Assembly (NCBI GenBank): GCA_946414825.1 | Contig: CAMKQB010000002.1 | Location: forward strand, 1 to 56,878 | DNA length: 56,878 bases | Direction of reading: 5' to 3' | From: an uncultured Lachnospiraceae bacterium | GTDB taxonomy: Bacteria > Bacillota > Clostridia > Lachnospirales > Lachnospiraceae | Shown here: positions 1-9,062 of the stretch, piece by piece | Position numbering within the stretch: position 1 is the stretch's first letter | How the letters are laid out: every line of letters begins with the position of its first letter | Made by a program: the position numbers and the translations under genes | The notes under the pieces: model-generated | What the model was told of the DNA's origin: nothing | The model's input: only the letters and a program-made list of their open reading frames with translations | The model's database searches: none

Positions 1-468
1 GAATGCAACTGAGCACTCTGTTGTAGTACCTGACTTTGAGATAACATTTACAGAGAAATCTCTGTCACCAATTACTTCAACAAGCTCTGAAATATATGTT
101 GAGCTAAGGTTATTTCCGCAATAGTAAATCTCTGGGGTCTTGCGGATTTCCTTTGATACTGAGTTATAGAATCCGTGACGAAGAGCTTCGATTGCAGCTC
201 TTGCTCCGAGGTAAGAACCACCGATACCGATAACAAGAAGTACATCTGAATCGCTCTGGATCTTAGCAGCTGCCTGCTTAATACGAGCAAACTCTTCCTT
301 ATCATAATCTACTGGAAGATCAATCCATCCAAGGAAATCATTTCCTTCACCTGTCTTTTCAACAAGTGTCTTCTTAGCTGCCTCTATTCTAGGCTTAATA
401 GCCTGTACATCAGCATCGCTTGCCATAAACATAGTATTCTCAAAATTAAAGCTAATCTTCTGCGCCAT
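1..468 (-). CDS. pgi: glucose-6-phosphate isomerase, N-terminal part
   Basis: First 156 codons of a phosphoglucose isomerase; the 3' end lies outside the window. It interconverts glucose-6-phosphate and fructose-6-phosphate in cytoplasmic glycolysis. The phosphosugar-binding stretch [13 protein letters not shown] (about residues 79-91) and the following SKSGTTTE (about 145-152) are the classical GPI/SIS signatures. The N-terminus ([12 protein letters not shown]) resembles Firmicute Pgi. The start at 468 follows a GAAGGAG ribosome binding site about 8 bases upstream, and a promoter precedes it. Monocistronic as far as visible. Identity is secure; completeness cannot be judged. Confidence 0.95.
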   Translation of the reverse strand, partial: MAQKISFNFENTMFMASDADVQAIKPRIEAAKKTLVEKTGEGNDFLGWIDLPVDYDKEEFARIKQAAAKIQSDSDVLLVIGIGGSYLGARAAIEALRHGFYNSVSKEIRKTPEIYYCGNNLSSTYISELVEVIGDRDFSVNVISKSGTTTECSVAF

Positions 469-540
469 TTTTATACGCTCCTTCTATATATTATATTTCC
501 CATTTCCCCCAAGGCTCTAAAAAAGCCGATAGATATATGC

Positions 541-569
541 ATTTTATCACTTTGATGTGTTGATTACAA
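541..569 (-). promoter_or_regulatory. pgi promoter
   Basis: On the minus strand a -35 box TTGTAA (564-569) and a -10 box TAAAAT (541-546) are separated by 17 bases. They lie about 70 bases before the pgi start. Read by eye from sigma-A consensus. Confidence 0.6.
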
Positions 570-578
570 CAAAAAAGT

Positions 579-643
579 GAGTATATGGGGGCGGTTCTTA
601 TTTACTCAATTTTTGAGTAAAAGAGAACCGTCCCCATATACTC
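579..643. repeat. GGGACGGTTCT palindromic element, GAGTA-ended, two units
   Basis: Two head-to-head units, each running from GAGTATATGGGG through CGGTTCT to TACTC, face each other across a 7-base centre and form a 65-base imperfect palindrome. The right-hand unit overlaps the end of the 642-1613 gene: the TGA stop is the first part of the element's terminal TGAGTATA. It probably also folds as a transcript 3' hairpin. Same family as the elements at 1646, 13244, 23890, 24620 and 53546. Confidence 0.85.
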
Positions 644-1613
644 ATTTTTTGGCTTTAAACAAATCATCCAGATTTATGGCAAGTTTTTGAAATGGTTTTA
701 CATCATCGTCCATTGGATTTATGATTTCTACCTCACTAGCGAGCTTGCTTGGATTTTCAATCACCACCTTTCTTGCAAGTTCCTCTCCGAGATAGATGTA
801 ATCATATATATCCATAGTACTTACGTCTGTTGTATTCATTTTGTAGATGACTGTTTTTCCAAGCCCCTCGAAGATTTCAGCGCTTGTTCTTCCCATTTTC
901 TTAATCTTACGCAGTCTATCTCTTTGGATTTCAGCGTCGGCATCCTGCATATCAGGATCCTTATATCCAAAGAGTAGCCCGAGATATGGATACTTAATAA
1001 TATCAACATCTTTATAATAATCCGCAAGGTATTCCTTTAGATCGGTTCCTGATTCAACTTCATTTAGAAATTGATTTATCCGGTTCCAGGTGAGCATCGT
1101 GCCGACGAAGAGACCTTCCGTATGGCTAGTCACAAAATCATAATCTAAAACACTTAAGATGCGGAACATTTTATTATCTTCATTATTCAGCTTGATTTCT
1201 TGAAGATTCTTGAGACCAGTTTTGTTTTTTACTACAAAACTTAGATCAAAGAAAGGTTCTCTATCTGGGACCTCCACATACGCACTGGCACTATAAATCG
1301 GAATAAGCCCTCTTCTCATCATTGCCAGCTCTTCGTCGCGGCGATTGTCATTATAGAGATTCACCAGAAAGCTTCTATTATTATCTCCGAAGGGTTTCAC
1401 AGCATCGGAATCCATAGCATTTATCATCTGCTCTGCTTCCTTGATAACCTCTTCCACCTGCCAGGTGTCGACATTTAGTCCGATGTCATTCATATATTTG
1501 GTAATATCCTCAGTGCTCTGAGGGGCGGATCCATTTAACCCATAATGCATCATCATAATATCTCTCTGGGTTTCTGGTAGCCAAAATATCCTGCTCTCAT
1601 TAAATGAACTCAT
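642..1613 (-). CDS. unknown protein with sigma-region-4-like N-terminus, partner of ClpP
   Basis: 323 residues, not a family I recognise. Residues of about 9-60 (WLPETQRDIMMMHYGLNG, then a helix pair) resemble the sigma-70 region 4 pattern of 'L..R...L..RYGLdG', which suggests a helix-turn-helix; this is inference. The same pattern occurs in the 222-residue protein at 2321-2989, and the C-terminal parts also match (MNTTDVSTMDIYDYIYLGEELARK against [24 protein letters not shown]). The two are therefore diverged paralogues flanking clpP. No membrane segment. I chose the ATG at 1613 because an upstream GTG at 1622 sits only 2 bases after the AGGAAGG site. Its stop codon lies inside a palindromic repeat. 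Confidence 0.7.
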   Translation of the reverse strand: MSSFNESRIFWLPETQRDIMMMHYGLNGSAPQSTEDITKYMNDIGLNVDTWQVEEVIKEAEQMINAMDSDAVKPFGDNNRSFLVNLYNDNRRDEELAMMRRGLIPIYSASAYVEVPDREPFFDLSFVVKNKTGLKNLQEIKLNNEDNKMFRILSVLDYDFVTSHTEGLFVGTMLTWNRINQFLNEVESGTDLKEYLADYYKDVDIIKYPYLGLLFGYKDPDMQDADAEIQRDRLRKIKKMGRTSAEIFEGLGKTVIYKMNTTDVSTMDIYDYIYLGEELARKVVIENPSKLASEVEIINPMDDDVKPFQKLAINLDDLFKAKK

Positions 1614-1645
1614 ATCTTCCACATCCTTCCTTTAATTTACAGAGT

Positions 1646-1745
1646 GAGTATATAGGGACGGTTCTTATTTACTCAATTTTTGAGTATATGGGGACGTTTC
1701 TGTTTTACTCATTTTTGAGTAAATAAGAACCGTCCCTATATACTC
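1646..1745. repeat. GGGACGGTTCT palindromic element, GAGTA-ended, three units
   Basis: Two direct units (1646-1674 and 1682-1710) are followed by one inverted unit (1717-1745), each about 29 bases long and bounded by GAGTA and TACTC. The second unit carries GGGACGTTTCT instead of GGGACGGTTCT. It fills the gap between clpP and the 642-1613 gene and could act as a terminator or processing site in a shared transcript. Confidence 0.85.
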
Positions 1746-1754
1746 ATTTGCACA

Positions 1755-2327
1755 CTAGCTAACTACTTTGTCAATCAGGCCATATTCCACTGCCTCAGCG
1801 GCGGTCATCCAATTGTTGCGGTCGCAGTCTGTCTCGACCACATCTATTGGTTTGCCTGTGTTCTTAGCTAGAATCTCATTGAGTTTCTTCTTAGTCCGGA
1901 GTATGTGCTCGGCAGCAATCTGCATATCCGTCGCCTGGCCGGAGGTAGAGCCAAGCGGCTGATGTATCATAATCTCAGCATTCGGCAGTGCAAACCTCTT
2001 GCCTTTTTCCCCGCCTGCTAGGAGGAAGGCGCCCATGCTGGCAGCCATACCAACACATATGGTAGAAACATCACATTTGATGTAGTTCATTGTGTCATAG
2101 ATGGCCATGCCCGCCGAAACAGACCCTCCAGGACTATTAATATAGAGGGAAATGTCCTTCGTAGAATCCTCTGACTCTAGAAAGAGCATTTGTGCAATAA
2201 CGAGACTCGCGGTCGCATCATTTACCTCGTCACCGAGGAAAATGATACGCTCCTTTAGGAGTCTGGAGTAAATGTCGTAGGCTCTCTCGCCTCGACTTGT
2301 GGATTCAACAACTGTAGGTATTAGCAT
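1755..2327 (-). CDS. clpP: ClpP-family protease subunit with Asn in place of the catalytic Asp
   Basis: 190 residues, the normal mature ClpP length. ClpP forms double heptameric rings that degrade proteins fed by an AAA+ partner. Ser97 (GMAASMG) and His122 (IMIHQPLG) are present, but the third triad position reads DCDRNNWM, so residue 171 is Asn where most ClpPs have Asp (E. coli DTERDRF). Listeria ClpP1 is a known family member with Asn here. The Arg before it (position 170) is kept. The start (AAGGAGG site) overlaps the end of the 2321-2989 gene by 7 bases, indicating translational coupling to it rather than to a clpX or clpC gene, none of which is in the window. Probably an accessory paralogue of the housekeeping ClpP. 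Confidence 0.92.
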   Translation of the reverse strand: MLIPTVVESTSRGERAYDIYSRLLKERIIFLGDEVNDATASLVIAQMLFLESEDSTKDISLYINSPGGSVSAGMAIYDTMNYIKCDVSTICVGMAASMGAFLLAGGEKGKRFALPNAEIMIHQPLGSTSGQATDMQIAAEHILRTKKKLNEILAKNTGKPIDVVETDCDRNNWMTAAEAVEYGLIDKVVS

Positions 2328-2989
2328 AATTCAAGCGCCTCCTTTCTGGAATCAATCACTATCTCTTTAGCAAATTTAAAGTATAGATAGCTATAGTCAA
2401 GGACAGTGGCAAGGTTCACATCACCTGTACTTATATTTGCCTTGATCTCAAAGCCCGCCAACTTAAGTGCCAGATAAACAGCTGAAGCAAAAAACTTAAG
2501 ACGCTCATAATAATCGCTGTCATTAAATGCTCCATACTCATATAGTTCAGTAAACGATGGAAGAAAAATAGTAGACTGCTTATCATATTTATCCTCAAGG
2601 AACTTCATTATCTCCTCCATGTTGTGAAGATTTTTTTCCATTTCTACCATATCTTCCCAGCTGATGAGTTTAGAAGAACCGAATTCAAAATCCAACTTAG
2701 GAAATCTGAACTCTTCCACTTCTTTATCAGTCATATCAAGCATTTTTTTTGCATCCTCACGGATAAAAGGAACTAAACTTGAAGTAATTTCAATACCATC
2801 ATAATTGTAAGAAATGTATTTGGCGATTCTTTCATCATCCATAGCTTCATTCCCATCTAGTCCATAAGATAGCAGCAACACATCCTGATTTATTCCAGGT
2901 AGCTTGCGGATACTTTCAACTACCCCCGGATCCGCATTTTTCAGTAATTTAGTAACATAATCTCTTTTTTCTGCAATTGATTTAAACAT
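2321..2989 (-). CDS. unknown protein with sigma-region-4-like segment, coupled to clpP
   Basis: 222 residues from the ATG at 2989, preceded by an AGAAAGGAG site 9 bases away; an upstream in-frame ATG at 3043 has no such site and lies before the leader hairpin. Residues of about 29-85 contain [17 protein letters not shown], which parallels the 642-1613 protein and resembles sigma region 4. The middle is charged and helical ([20 protein letters not shown]). The C-terminus matches the paralogue's C-terminus. It is the first gene after the conserved promoter at 3086-3114 and overlaps clpP by 7 bases. Function unknown; an adaptor, regulator or substrate-recognition role for the ClpP is only a guess. 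Confidence 0.75.
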   Translation of the reverse strand: MFKSIAEKRDYVTKLLKNADPGVVESIRKLPGINQDVLLLSYGLDGNEAMDDERIAKYISYNYDGIEITSSLVPFIREDAKKMLDMTDKEVEEFRFPKLDFEFGSSKLISWEDMVEMEKNLHNMEEIMKFLEDKYDKQSTIFLPSFTELYEYGAFNDSDYYERLKFFASAVYLALKLAGFEIKANISTGDVNLATVLDYSYLYFKFAKEIVIDSRKEALELC

Positions 2990-3007
2990 AGCTTTAAGCT
3001 CCTTTCT

Positions 3008-3125
3008 GGGACCAGAAGGTCCCAAAGCCCCAAAAATTAACATTTTTAAAAGGGGTTGTGTATTAGTTTTGTGTTAATTGTGTGTATATTAGCATATTGC
3101 GAGTTTGTTGTAAATAGTTTTGTGA
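3008..3125 (-). promoter_or_regulatory. shared promoter and hairpin leader of the ClpP cluster
   Basis: The -35 box TTTACA (3109-3114) and -10 box TAATAT (3086-3091) have a 17-base spacer. Upstream is AAAACTATTTACAA; downstream is a run of ACACAA-type words ending in TAATACACAAC. A GGGACC/GGTCCC hairpin (3008-3023) sits directly before the AGAAAGGAG ribosome binding site. The same arrangement, nearly base for base, precedes the twin-AAA gene at 13099-13218. Confidence 0.75.
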
Positions 3126-3152
3126 ACTTTTTGCGATATTTTTGTAAAAACA

Positions 3153-3190
3153 CAAAAAAAGAGCCAGTGGAGAAACAACTCCACCGGCTT
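3153..3190 (-). terminator. terminator of the mcrBC-like operon
   Basis: The stem GCCAGTGGAG/CTCCACCGGC (one mismatch, 6-base loop) is followed on the minus strand by seven T (3153-3159). It lies 23 bases beyond the stop of the 3213-4256 gene. Confidence 0.85.
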
Positions 3191-3212
3191 ATCATTGTTT
3201 AGTCTCTTTATA

Positions 3213-4256
3213 TTATATTGCATCAGGGGTTGGAAGATTTAGATTTTTAATAAACTCTTTTACGCTTTCATCATCATTATCAAACATGAATTTAATGTTA
3301 CCATACAAAACATCTGACAAACATTGCAGACCTGACTTATCAATCAAGCCGTCTTTTATGTACTCGTTATAGATTGGAACAATCTGATACTTAATACGAT
3401 ATTTCAGATATTCTTTTTCATTCCCATTTGCTTTTTCACTATCCCCAAGAAAATAAGTATGGCCTATCTTAATATCTTCAACATCCATCTCTGTATCTAC
3501 ACACAAGTCCTGTTTGAAAATACCATTCTCACCCATCATAGCATCATACAATTTCTTTACATCCTTTCCAATATTTTTCCACGTATCCTCAATGCTATCC
3601 GGATTAGAAAGGACGGGAACAAACGCGAACCTTCTCCTTACCGCATAATCTATGCTACCGATAGAACGATCTGCAGTATTCATGGTTCCTATAATATATA
3701 GATTCTCTGGTATTTTAAGCTGATAACTACCTTTCTTATTATATGGCGTATCAAACGCATGGTCACGATACTCCAATCCATATATCAATTCTCCTAAGAC
3801 AGAGGCTAGCGGAGCTCTGTTAATCTCATCTATCACCAGAACACCTTTATTGCCTTTCAATTCTTCACAGAACTTTTCCAGAATTTTAGGTTCGACTTCA
3901 TAGGAAATGCCATGGTCAGATGGCTTTACGGTTATCCCCCTAACAAAGTCCTCATAACTATATGACGGATGAAACTGAACTAATTTATATCTTTCTTTTT
4001 CTTGTTCAAGGTATAACTTAGCTACACTATAAAGATTTAAAGAGTCATTTTCACTTTTTATATTCACTTTTTTCTTTAAATCATCAAGAAGTTGATTTTC
4101 ATCATCAGTAACACTTATTTCCGCAAGAAATAGAGCCGATATAATAGTGGATGAATACGTTTTACTTGTCCCCGGAGGACCATACAAAATCACCTGCTTA
4201 TTCCAGTCGTTATTAAATATATCCAGAACCTCATTTACAGTTTTATTCATAGTCAT
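3213..4256 (-). CDS. second McrB-like AAA+ ATPase, no targeting domain
   Basis: 347 residues, essentially only the AAA+ motor. Walker A is GPPGTSKT (about residues 25-32; Ser replaces the usual Gly before Lys), Walker B is VLVIDEINRAPLASVLGEL, and the McrB signature MNTADRS followed by YAVRRRF is present. McrB proteins are GTP-dependent translocases that activate the McrC nuclease. It lacks the N-terminal DNA-binding domain, like the short McrB form of E. coli, but here it is a separate gene. Its start overlaps the end of mcrC by 14 bases and has an AAAGGAG site. Last gene of the operon. Confidence 0.88.
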   Translation of the reverse strand: MTMNKTVNEVLDIFNNDWNKQVILYGPPGTSKTYSSTIISALFLAEISVTDDENQLLDDLKKKVNIKSENDSLNLYSVAKLYLEQEKERYKLVQFHPSYSYEDFVRGITVKPSDHGISYEVEPKILEKFCEELKGNKGVLVIDEINRAPLASVLGELIYGLEYRDHAFDTPYNKKGSYQLKIPENLYIIGTMNTADRSIGSIDYAVRRRFAFVPVLSNPDSIEDTWKNIGKDVKKLYDAMMGENGIFKQDLCVDTEMDVEDIKIGHTYFLGDSEKANGNEKEYLKYRIKYQIVPIYNEYIKDGLIDKSGLQCLSDVLYGNIKFMFDNDDESVKEFIKNLNLPTPDAI

Positions 4257-5988
4257 TTTTCTCCTTTACTTCGTTAATCCTATCCATCATTTTTTTTATA
4301 TCACTTAGAAATTCTTTATGATCACTTGTCATTTTCATTGCACTCAGCTTATCGTAATTGTCATTCAAATATTCAAGTAATCTTAGTTTCTCTGATTCTT
4401 TATCATTTATTATCATTTCGCTAAGCTGGTTTAAAAATAAACATATATTTTTTATATACCTACGCTCAATATCAATTTCTTTATCATCATTCGAACAAGC
4501 TTCGTAGTATAGCGGAATATAACATAAAGTATTATCTCTTGAAATAACTTTATCTTCATTTATATTTTCAAAATAATATGGGTGTAATTCTTTTTCTTTT
4601 AAGCCCTTATCTTCTCCTCTTGCGCTAGGACTGATAAGGCCTCCTACATCACACCCTAACATTTTCATATAAAATAAAACCTGATGTGTATGAGCTCTTT
4701 TTGATTCAGACCAACGCTCCTCAACATCAGAATATTTAGCGTCTATAACAGCCGCTATTCGGGTTTTTTCTTCATTTTCTCTTGTATACTTTATCACTAA
4801 ATCGGGCACATACTCTTTCATATAAAACTGTGAAGCCCTACTATTGTCACGGAAAATATTTCTTTTTTCCCCAGTTTCCTCAAGTAAAAACTTTATCTGA
4901 GTTTTTCCTTTATTAAACTCATCAATTGCTTCTCTAACCAAAGCTCTACAATAGAACTCAAACAAAAGATTCATATTTATATAATGCGGAAGCACTTTAT
5001 AATTATTGAGAGTGGCTTTAACTTTTTTTCCACCTTCTTCTGAACTATCCTCATAAGATATACTGTACCTATTAATTACTTTTTGAGCAGCTTGAAGCGC
5101 CTCCTTATACAATCTGTAGGCCCCATTATTTTTCAGTCCAAGAAAATCAGAATTGGAACATTTTTTCAAGGGAACACCACTCAAGGAATTCATACAGAAG
5201 CTTATATCCTCAGATAATGAGTCACCTATTTTTTCCTTTTGACATAAATGAAGGGCATACTTAAGTATCTGGTTTTCTTTATTATTAGGAGACATTCTAT
5301 TATAAGCACAATACATTTTTTGCATTTGTCCCCTAGCAATATTATTCTTTATCTGTTTTTGAACAAGAATTCGGCCCTTAACTTTACAATTAAGATTCTC
5401 CTCTATTCGTTCTGACTTCAGTTTCAGACTTTTTTTGCATATTTCTTTTGCTTTATTAACGAAATCGATTATCTCAAAGGCTCCTACCATTTCAGCAACG
5501 CCAATCGAGGATTCATCAACCTCCTCAGTATCGCCTGACCTACTTCTTGAAAGATCTATTTTTCCCATTCCATCGATTAGGCCAAATATCGTCTTCTTTT
5601 CATCTTTACTTAGCTTATTGTTCTTCCCTAATTCGAGCCATTCTTTACTTTTATATGATGCAGTTTTAAGCATATCTGGATGTTCATAATAATCTTCACC
5701 GTCTAGAACTTTCTTAAGCATCATAGTTGGAGAAATGCCAAAACGAGAGGAAATCTTAATTATAGTAGCATCATTTTCTTTCTCTCCATTTTTCTTTAGA
5801 AGCGGAACCACCCCAACATAATTGAGACTCTTTAATTCATTTTCATTCAAATATAATCCCAGATTAAAAGGAGATAGTTCAGGCAGCGTATAATAAACCC
5901 TGAGGTACTCTTTTAAATACTCATAATCCTCAGTTCTATCTTCAAACGATCCTATTGAATTATAATCTTTTCCTTTTATAGTTTCCAT
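4243..5988 (-). CDS. mcrC: McrC-like restriction nuclease subunit
   Basis: 581 residues. The C-terminal third carries a PD-(D/E)xK core: VPDLVIKY (about 389-396), then AVIDAKYSD, then the HQVLFYMKMLG helix. This is the McrC/LlaJI-type nuclease arrangement. The long N-terminal part is Lys-rich and helical and presumably contacts the McrB ring. It lies between two McrB-like genes (30 bases from the upstream one, 14-base overlap with the downstream one), which fixes its role in a McrBC-type restriction complex. The gene is clearly AT-rich to the eye compared with the flanking housekeeping genes, consistent with transfer. Whether it cuts modified or unmodified DNA cannot be told. Confidence 0.88.
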   Translation of the reverse strand: METIKGKDYNSIGSFEDRTEDYEYLKEYLRVYYTLPELSPFNLGLYLNENELKSLNYVGVVPLLKKNGEKENDATIIKISSRFGISPTMMLKKVLDGEDYYEHPDMLKTASYKSKEWLELGKNNKLSKDEKKTIFGLIDGMGKIDLSRSRSGDTEEVDESSIGVAEMVGAFEIIDFVNKAKEICKKSLKLKSERIEENLNCKVKGRILVQKQIKNNIARGQMQKMYCAYNRMSPNNKENQILKYALHLCQKEKIGDSLSEDISFCMNSLSGVPLKKCSNSDFLGLKNNGAYRLYKEALQAAQKVINRYSISYEDSSEEGGKKVKATLNNYKVLPHYINMNLLFEFYCRALVREAIDEFNKGKTQIKFLLEETGEKRNIFRDNSRASQFYMKEYVPDLVIKYTRENEEKTRIAAVIDAKYSDVEERWSESKRAHTHQVLFYMKMLGCDVGGLISPSARGEDKGLKEKELHPYYFENINEDKVISRDNTLCYIPLYYEACSNDDKEIDIERRYIKNICLFLNQLSEMIINDKESEKLRLLEYLNDNYDKLSAMKMTSDHKEFLSDIKKMMDRINEVKEKNDYE

Positions 5989-6018
5989 ACAACAACCTAC
6001 TAGTTTTAAAATTATAGT

Positions 6019-7728
6019 TTAAATATCTTGGATTATTGGTTCTATTCTATCCTTAAAGTAGCTGGCATTATGAAGTTTTTCCACAAGAGTTTCATCATCA
6101 CCAGTATCTACTAATACGTTAGATACTCTATCAGTAAATAGTCCATTCTTAACATACTCATTTAACAAAGGTATCAATTCATATTTTATCTTGTAGTTCA
6201 AATGTTCTTTGTCAGGTTTATCAGCATCGGCTTTGATTATGAAATAACTGATCCCTGGCATAATATCATCTGCATCTACACCTCTTGCAACTGAAACTTC
6301 TACATCAGCTTTTACTTTATTATAAAGCTTCTGGCAGAAGAAATTTCCATTCTCTATTTCATAATAACCTTTATCAGAATCCACATTCTTTTTGGGAGCA
6401 GGAGGTTGTGATAACATCTTAACAAATGAAAACCTTCGTCTAACAGCATAATCCAAAGTCTGGAGTGATTTATCAGCGGTATTCATTGTCCCTATAATAT
6501 ATAGATTATCTGGAACCTTGAAAGACTTACCACTAATTCCAGTAGTCATTTCTGTATTTCTATATTCCAATCCAAAAAGAAGCTCACCTAACACATCAGA
6601 AATATTTGCTCTATTTATCTCATCGATTATCATGACATACTTCTTTTTCGGATTATCATTTGCTTTTTTAGCAAAGCCCTTAAATATTTTATCTTTAAAA
6701 TCCACACCATCCTCACCAACTTCAATAGTTTCAACGAAATCATTGTAGCTATATGACGGATGAAAAGTAACGAGCTTAATATTATCCGAATATGGACTAG
6801 CATTATTTAGGCAATCCTTAAAACGAGCTTTAGCATCTTCTTCCGAAATATCCAGTCCCTCTCCAGATACTAATCTATACGCTTCGATTCCAGCTATACG
6901 CGTTTTACCTGTCCCCGGAGGTCCAGAAAGAATGATATTCTTAGATTTACGGAGAGTTTCTCCAATTTCACTTATATTTTCTGACTCATAGCCTACTACC
7001 TTGTCATATAAAGGAACAAGCCATCCAAAAGCCGTTTTTAGTTTTTCTAAATAATAATCATCATTCTTATCTTGAGTTCTCTTAATAATGAAACATGGAC
7101 ACATATAATGCTTATCATCCATATAATAATCATCATTAATATTATTCCTGTATTCATTTAGCTTAGTTTCAATTTCTTTACAATCTATGTAACATACATC
7201 TCCTACTTCTAAAACCAAACCCTCCGGTATACTATTAATATATCCTAAATAGGAATAGTATTTACGATAGTCATTAGCATTGGATTTAGTATCCTGCAAT
7301 TCTAATCTAACTTTTATTTCTTCACTATTAAAAAATAAAGAAACCGTAATTATATTTCCATAGTCATCTCTATGATATTTAAACCAAAAACAGTCTGTTT
7401 TATAAAACTTTGGATTTGCAAGTCTAAAATTTGGAGAATTCCTCATCAACGACAAACCAGAAGACATTCTACTATTTATCAAAAATGTATTAATAGTGTT
7501 TTTTATCACATGGAAACAATCTTCTTTCGCTTCCTTATTTAATCTTTTGATTTCATCAAAATCCACGTCATCTTTAAAGCCTTCTCTTAGTTTGTCATCT
7601 GTAGTGTAATATAATGTTTGTCCTGATGTATCTCTTTGAAGCGTCTTTATTTTCGATGTAATTTCAAGATAACGATCATATAATTTCCACAGTTCTTTAA
7701 ATTGAATATCACCAATATAATTTGTCAT
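6019..7728 (-). CDS. mcrB: McrB-like GTPase with N-terminal recognition region
   Basis: 569 residues. The first ~260 are a unique region, presumably the DNA recognition part, with no fold I can name. The AAA+ motor follows: GPPGTGKT at about 269-276, FHPSYSYNDFVE, VMIIDEINRANISDVLGEL, and the McrB signature MNTADKS with YAVRRRFSF. A GGGGG-rich ribosome binding site precedes the ATG at 7728. No cytosine methyltransferase gene is nearby, which fits a type IV (modification-dependent) enzyme better than LlaJI-like type II systems; this is inference. It is downstream of the AAA_14 gene by 27 bases. Confidence 0.9.
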   Translation of the reverse strand: MTNYIGDIQFKELWKLYDRYLEITSKIKTLQRDTSGQTLYYTTDDKLREGFKDDVDFDEIKRLNKEAKEDCFHVIKNTINTFLINSRMSSGLSLMRNSPNFRLANPKFYKTDCFWFKYHRDDYGNIITVSLFFNSEEIKVRLELQDTKSNANDYRKYYSYLGYINSIPEGLVLEVGDVCYIDCKEIETKLNEYRNNINDDYYMDDKHYMCPCFIIKRTQDKNDDYYLEKLKTAFGWLVPLYDKVVGYESENISEIGETLRKSKNIILSGPPGTGKTRIAGIEAYRLVSGEGLDISEEDAKARFKDCLNNASPYSDNIKLVTFHPSYSYNDFVETIEVGEDGVDFKDKIFKGFAKKANDNPKKKYVMIIDEINRANISDVLGELLFGLEYRNTEMTTGISGKSFKVPDNLYIIGTMNTADKSLQTLDYAVRRRFSFVKMLSQPPAPKKNVDSDKGYYEIENGNFFCQKLYNKVKADVEVSVARGVDADDIMPGISYFIIKADADKPDKEHLNYKIKYELIPLLNEYVKNGLFTDRVSNVLVDTGDDETLVEKLHNASYFKDRIEPIIQDI

Positions 7729-7755
7729 TTTAATATCCCCCTAAACATTATTTTA

Positions 7756-9033
7756 TTAATCCCTCAAACATCCTATCGGAACTACATAAACCCCATCTTT
7801 TCTTCTATACGCAAATGGAGCTACACCACAAAGTACCATCTCAAACGACGGTTCTGTCATTTTGTCTGCATCTATTTTTTCTTTTAGTTTCAAAAGGTTT
7901 CTCGCACCTTCTTCTATTAATTTGTCTCCGCCAAGTTTTATTTCGATGAGACCATATTTACCATTCCTAAGATGAACTACCGCATCACACTCTAATCCGC
8001 TCTTATCACGGTAATGATATACATTTCCATCTAATGCATCCGCAAAAACCCTTAGATCTCTAACACACATGTTCTCAAATAACAGTCCAGCCGTAGGCAA
8101 ATCATTTATTAAGTCCTTCGGACCAATGCCCATCGCGGCAGTCGCTATAGATGGATCCACAAAATATCTTGTATCGGAAGTACGAATTGCTGTTTTTGAT
8201 CTCAGGTTAGGATTCCACGCTGGTGTATCCTCTATTACATATATTTTCTTGAGTGCAGAAATGTAGCTTCTCAATGTATTTTCACTAAAAGAATCATTTT
8301 CATCCGTACGCACATCTTGTAGAAGTGCAGTCAGTGTAGTTTCTGCGGATACTCCTCTGGCATATGCTTTTAAAACACGTTTTGCTCTTTCAGAATCGCG
8401 CTCCACTCCATCAACTCTCGAAATATCTGATTCGACAACCGATTCATAATAATCAATTGCTTGAGCTAAGGCCACTTTTTCTTTTTGTCCTACAGCCTTA
8501 GGCCATCCACCTCTACATATTAAATAAGCTATATCATCTAGGGTATAGTCACTTTTTCCACTAACCTTCGGGTCTTTTGAAAATAGCGACTTTAGAGATA
8601 CGTCCCCATTAGAGTCTTCTGATTCAAACAGACTCATTGGACGCATTAGAAGTGATGTTATTCTTCCTGTTCCAGTATGTGAGATTTCAGAAATATCTGG
8701 TGGCACAGCGGAGCCTGTCAAAATAAATTGACCAAACTCATTTCTTTTGTCCACTTCAAACCTTACCGCATCCCATAGTTTAGGCGCCAGCTGCCACTCA
8801 TCTATCAAATGAGGTACATCTCCCTGAAGAAGCTGCGATGGATCAACCTCTGCCATCTCCAGGTATTGTTTTTTTCTAGCTGGATCCTCTATATATATTA
8901 CAGATTTTGATATTTTTTCAGCAGTAGTGGTTTTACCACACCACTTTGCACCTTTAACTAACACCGCGCCTTTTGCCTCAAGTTTATCTAGCAAAACAGT
9001 GTCGCATATTCTCTTATAATACTTTTCTTCCAT
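7756..9033 (-). CDS. AAA_14/DUF4143 family ATPase
   Basis: 425 residues from the ATG at 9033, which has a GGAGG site 5 bases away; an upstream TTG at 9045 overlaps that site. The N-terminal AAA_14 domain has Walker A GAKWCGKTT (about 27-35), Walker B HLIDEWQLAP and the sensor-like FILTGSA. The C-terminal DUF4143 domain ends in a nuclease-like core, CDAVVHLRNGKYGLIEIKLGG. The family is widespread and of uncertain function. Its gap of 27 bases to mcrB suggests co-transcription, so it may be an accessory of the restriction cassette, but such genes also occur alone. A 23-base repeat array covers its promoter. Confidence 0.85.
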   Translation of the reverse strand: MEEKYYKRICDTVLLDKLEAKGAVLVKGAKWCGKTTTAEKISKSVIYIEDPARKKQYLEMAEVDPSQLLQGDVPHLIDEWQLAPKLWDAVRFEVDKRNEFGQFILTGSAVPPDISEISHTGTGRITSLLMRPMSLFESEDSNGDVSLKSLFSKDPKVSGKSDYTLDDIAYLICRGGWPKAVGQKEKVALAQAIDYYESVVESDISRVDGVERDSERAKRVLKAYARGVSAETTLTALLQDVRTDENDSFSENTLRSYISALKKIYVIEDTPAWNPNLRSKTAIRTSDTRYFVDPSIATAAMGIGPKDLINDLPTAGLLFENMCVRDLRVFADALDGNVYHYRDKSGLECDAVVHLRNGKYGLIEIKLGGDKLIEEGARNLLKLKEKIDADKMTEPSFEMVLCGVAPFAYRRKDGVYVVPIGCLRD

Positions 9034-9062
9034 AACATCCTCCAAACCGCCTATTTAAGCCA

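Noticed and set aside
1..468. Truncated pgi pseudogene
   Set aside because: The frame is open to the window edge with intact motifs; the truncation is caused by the window.
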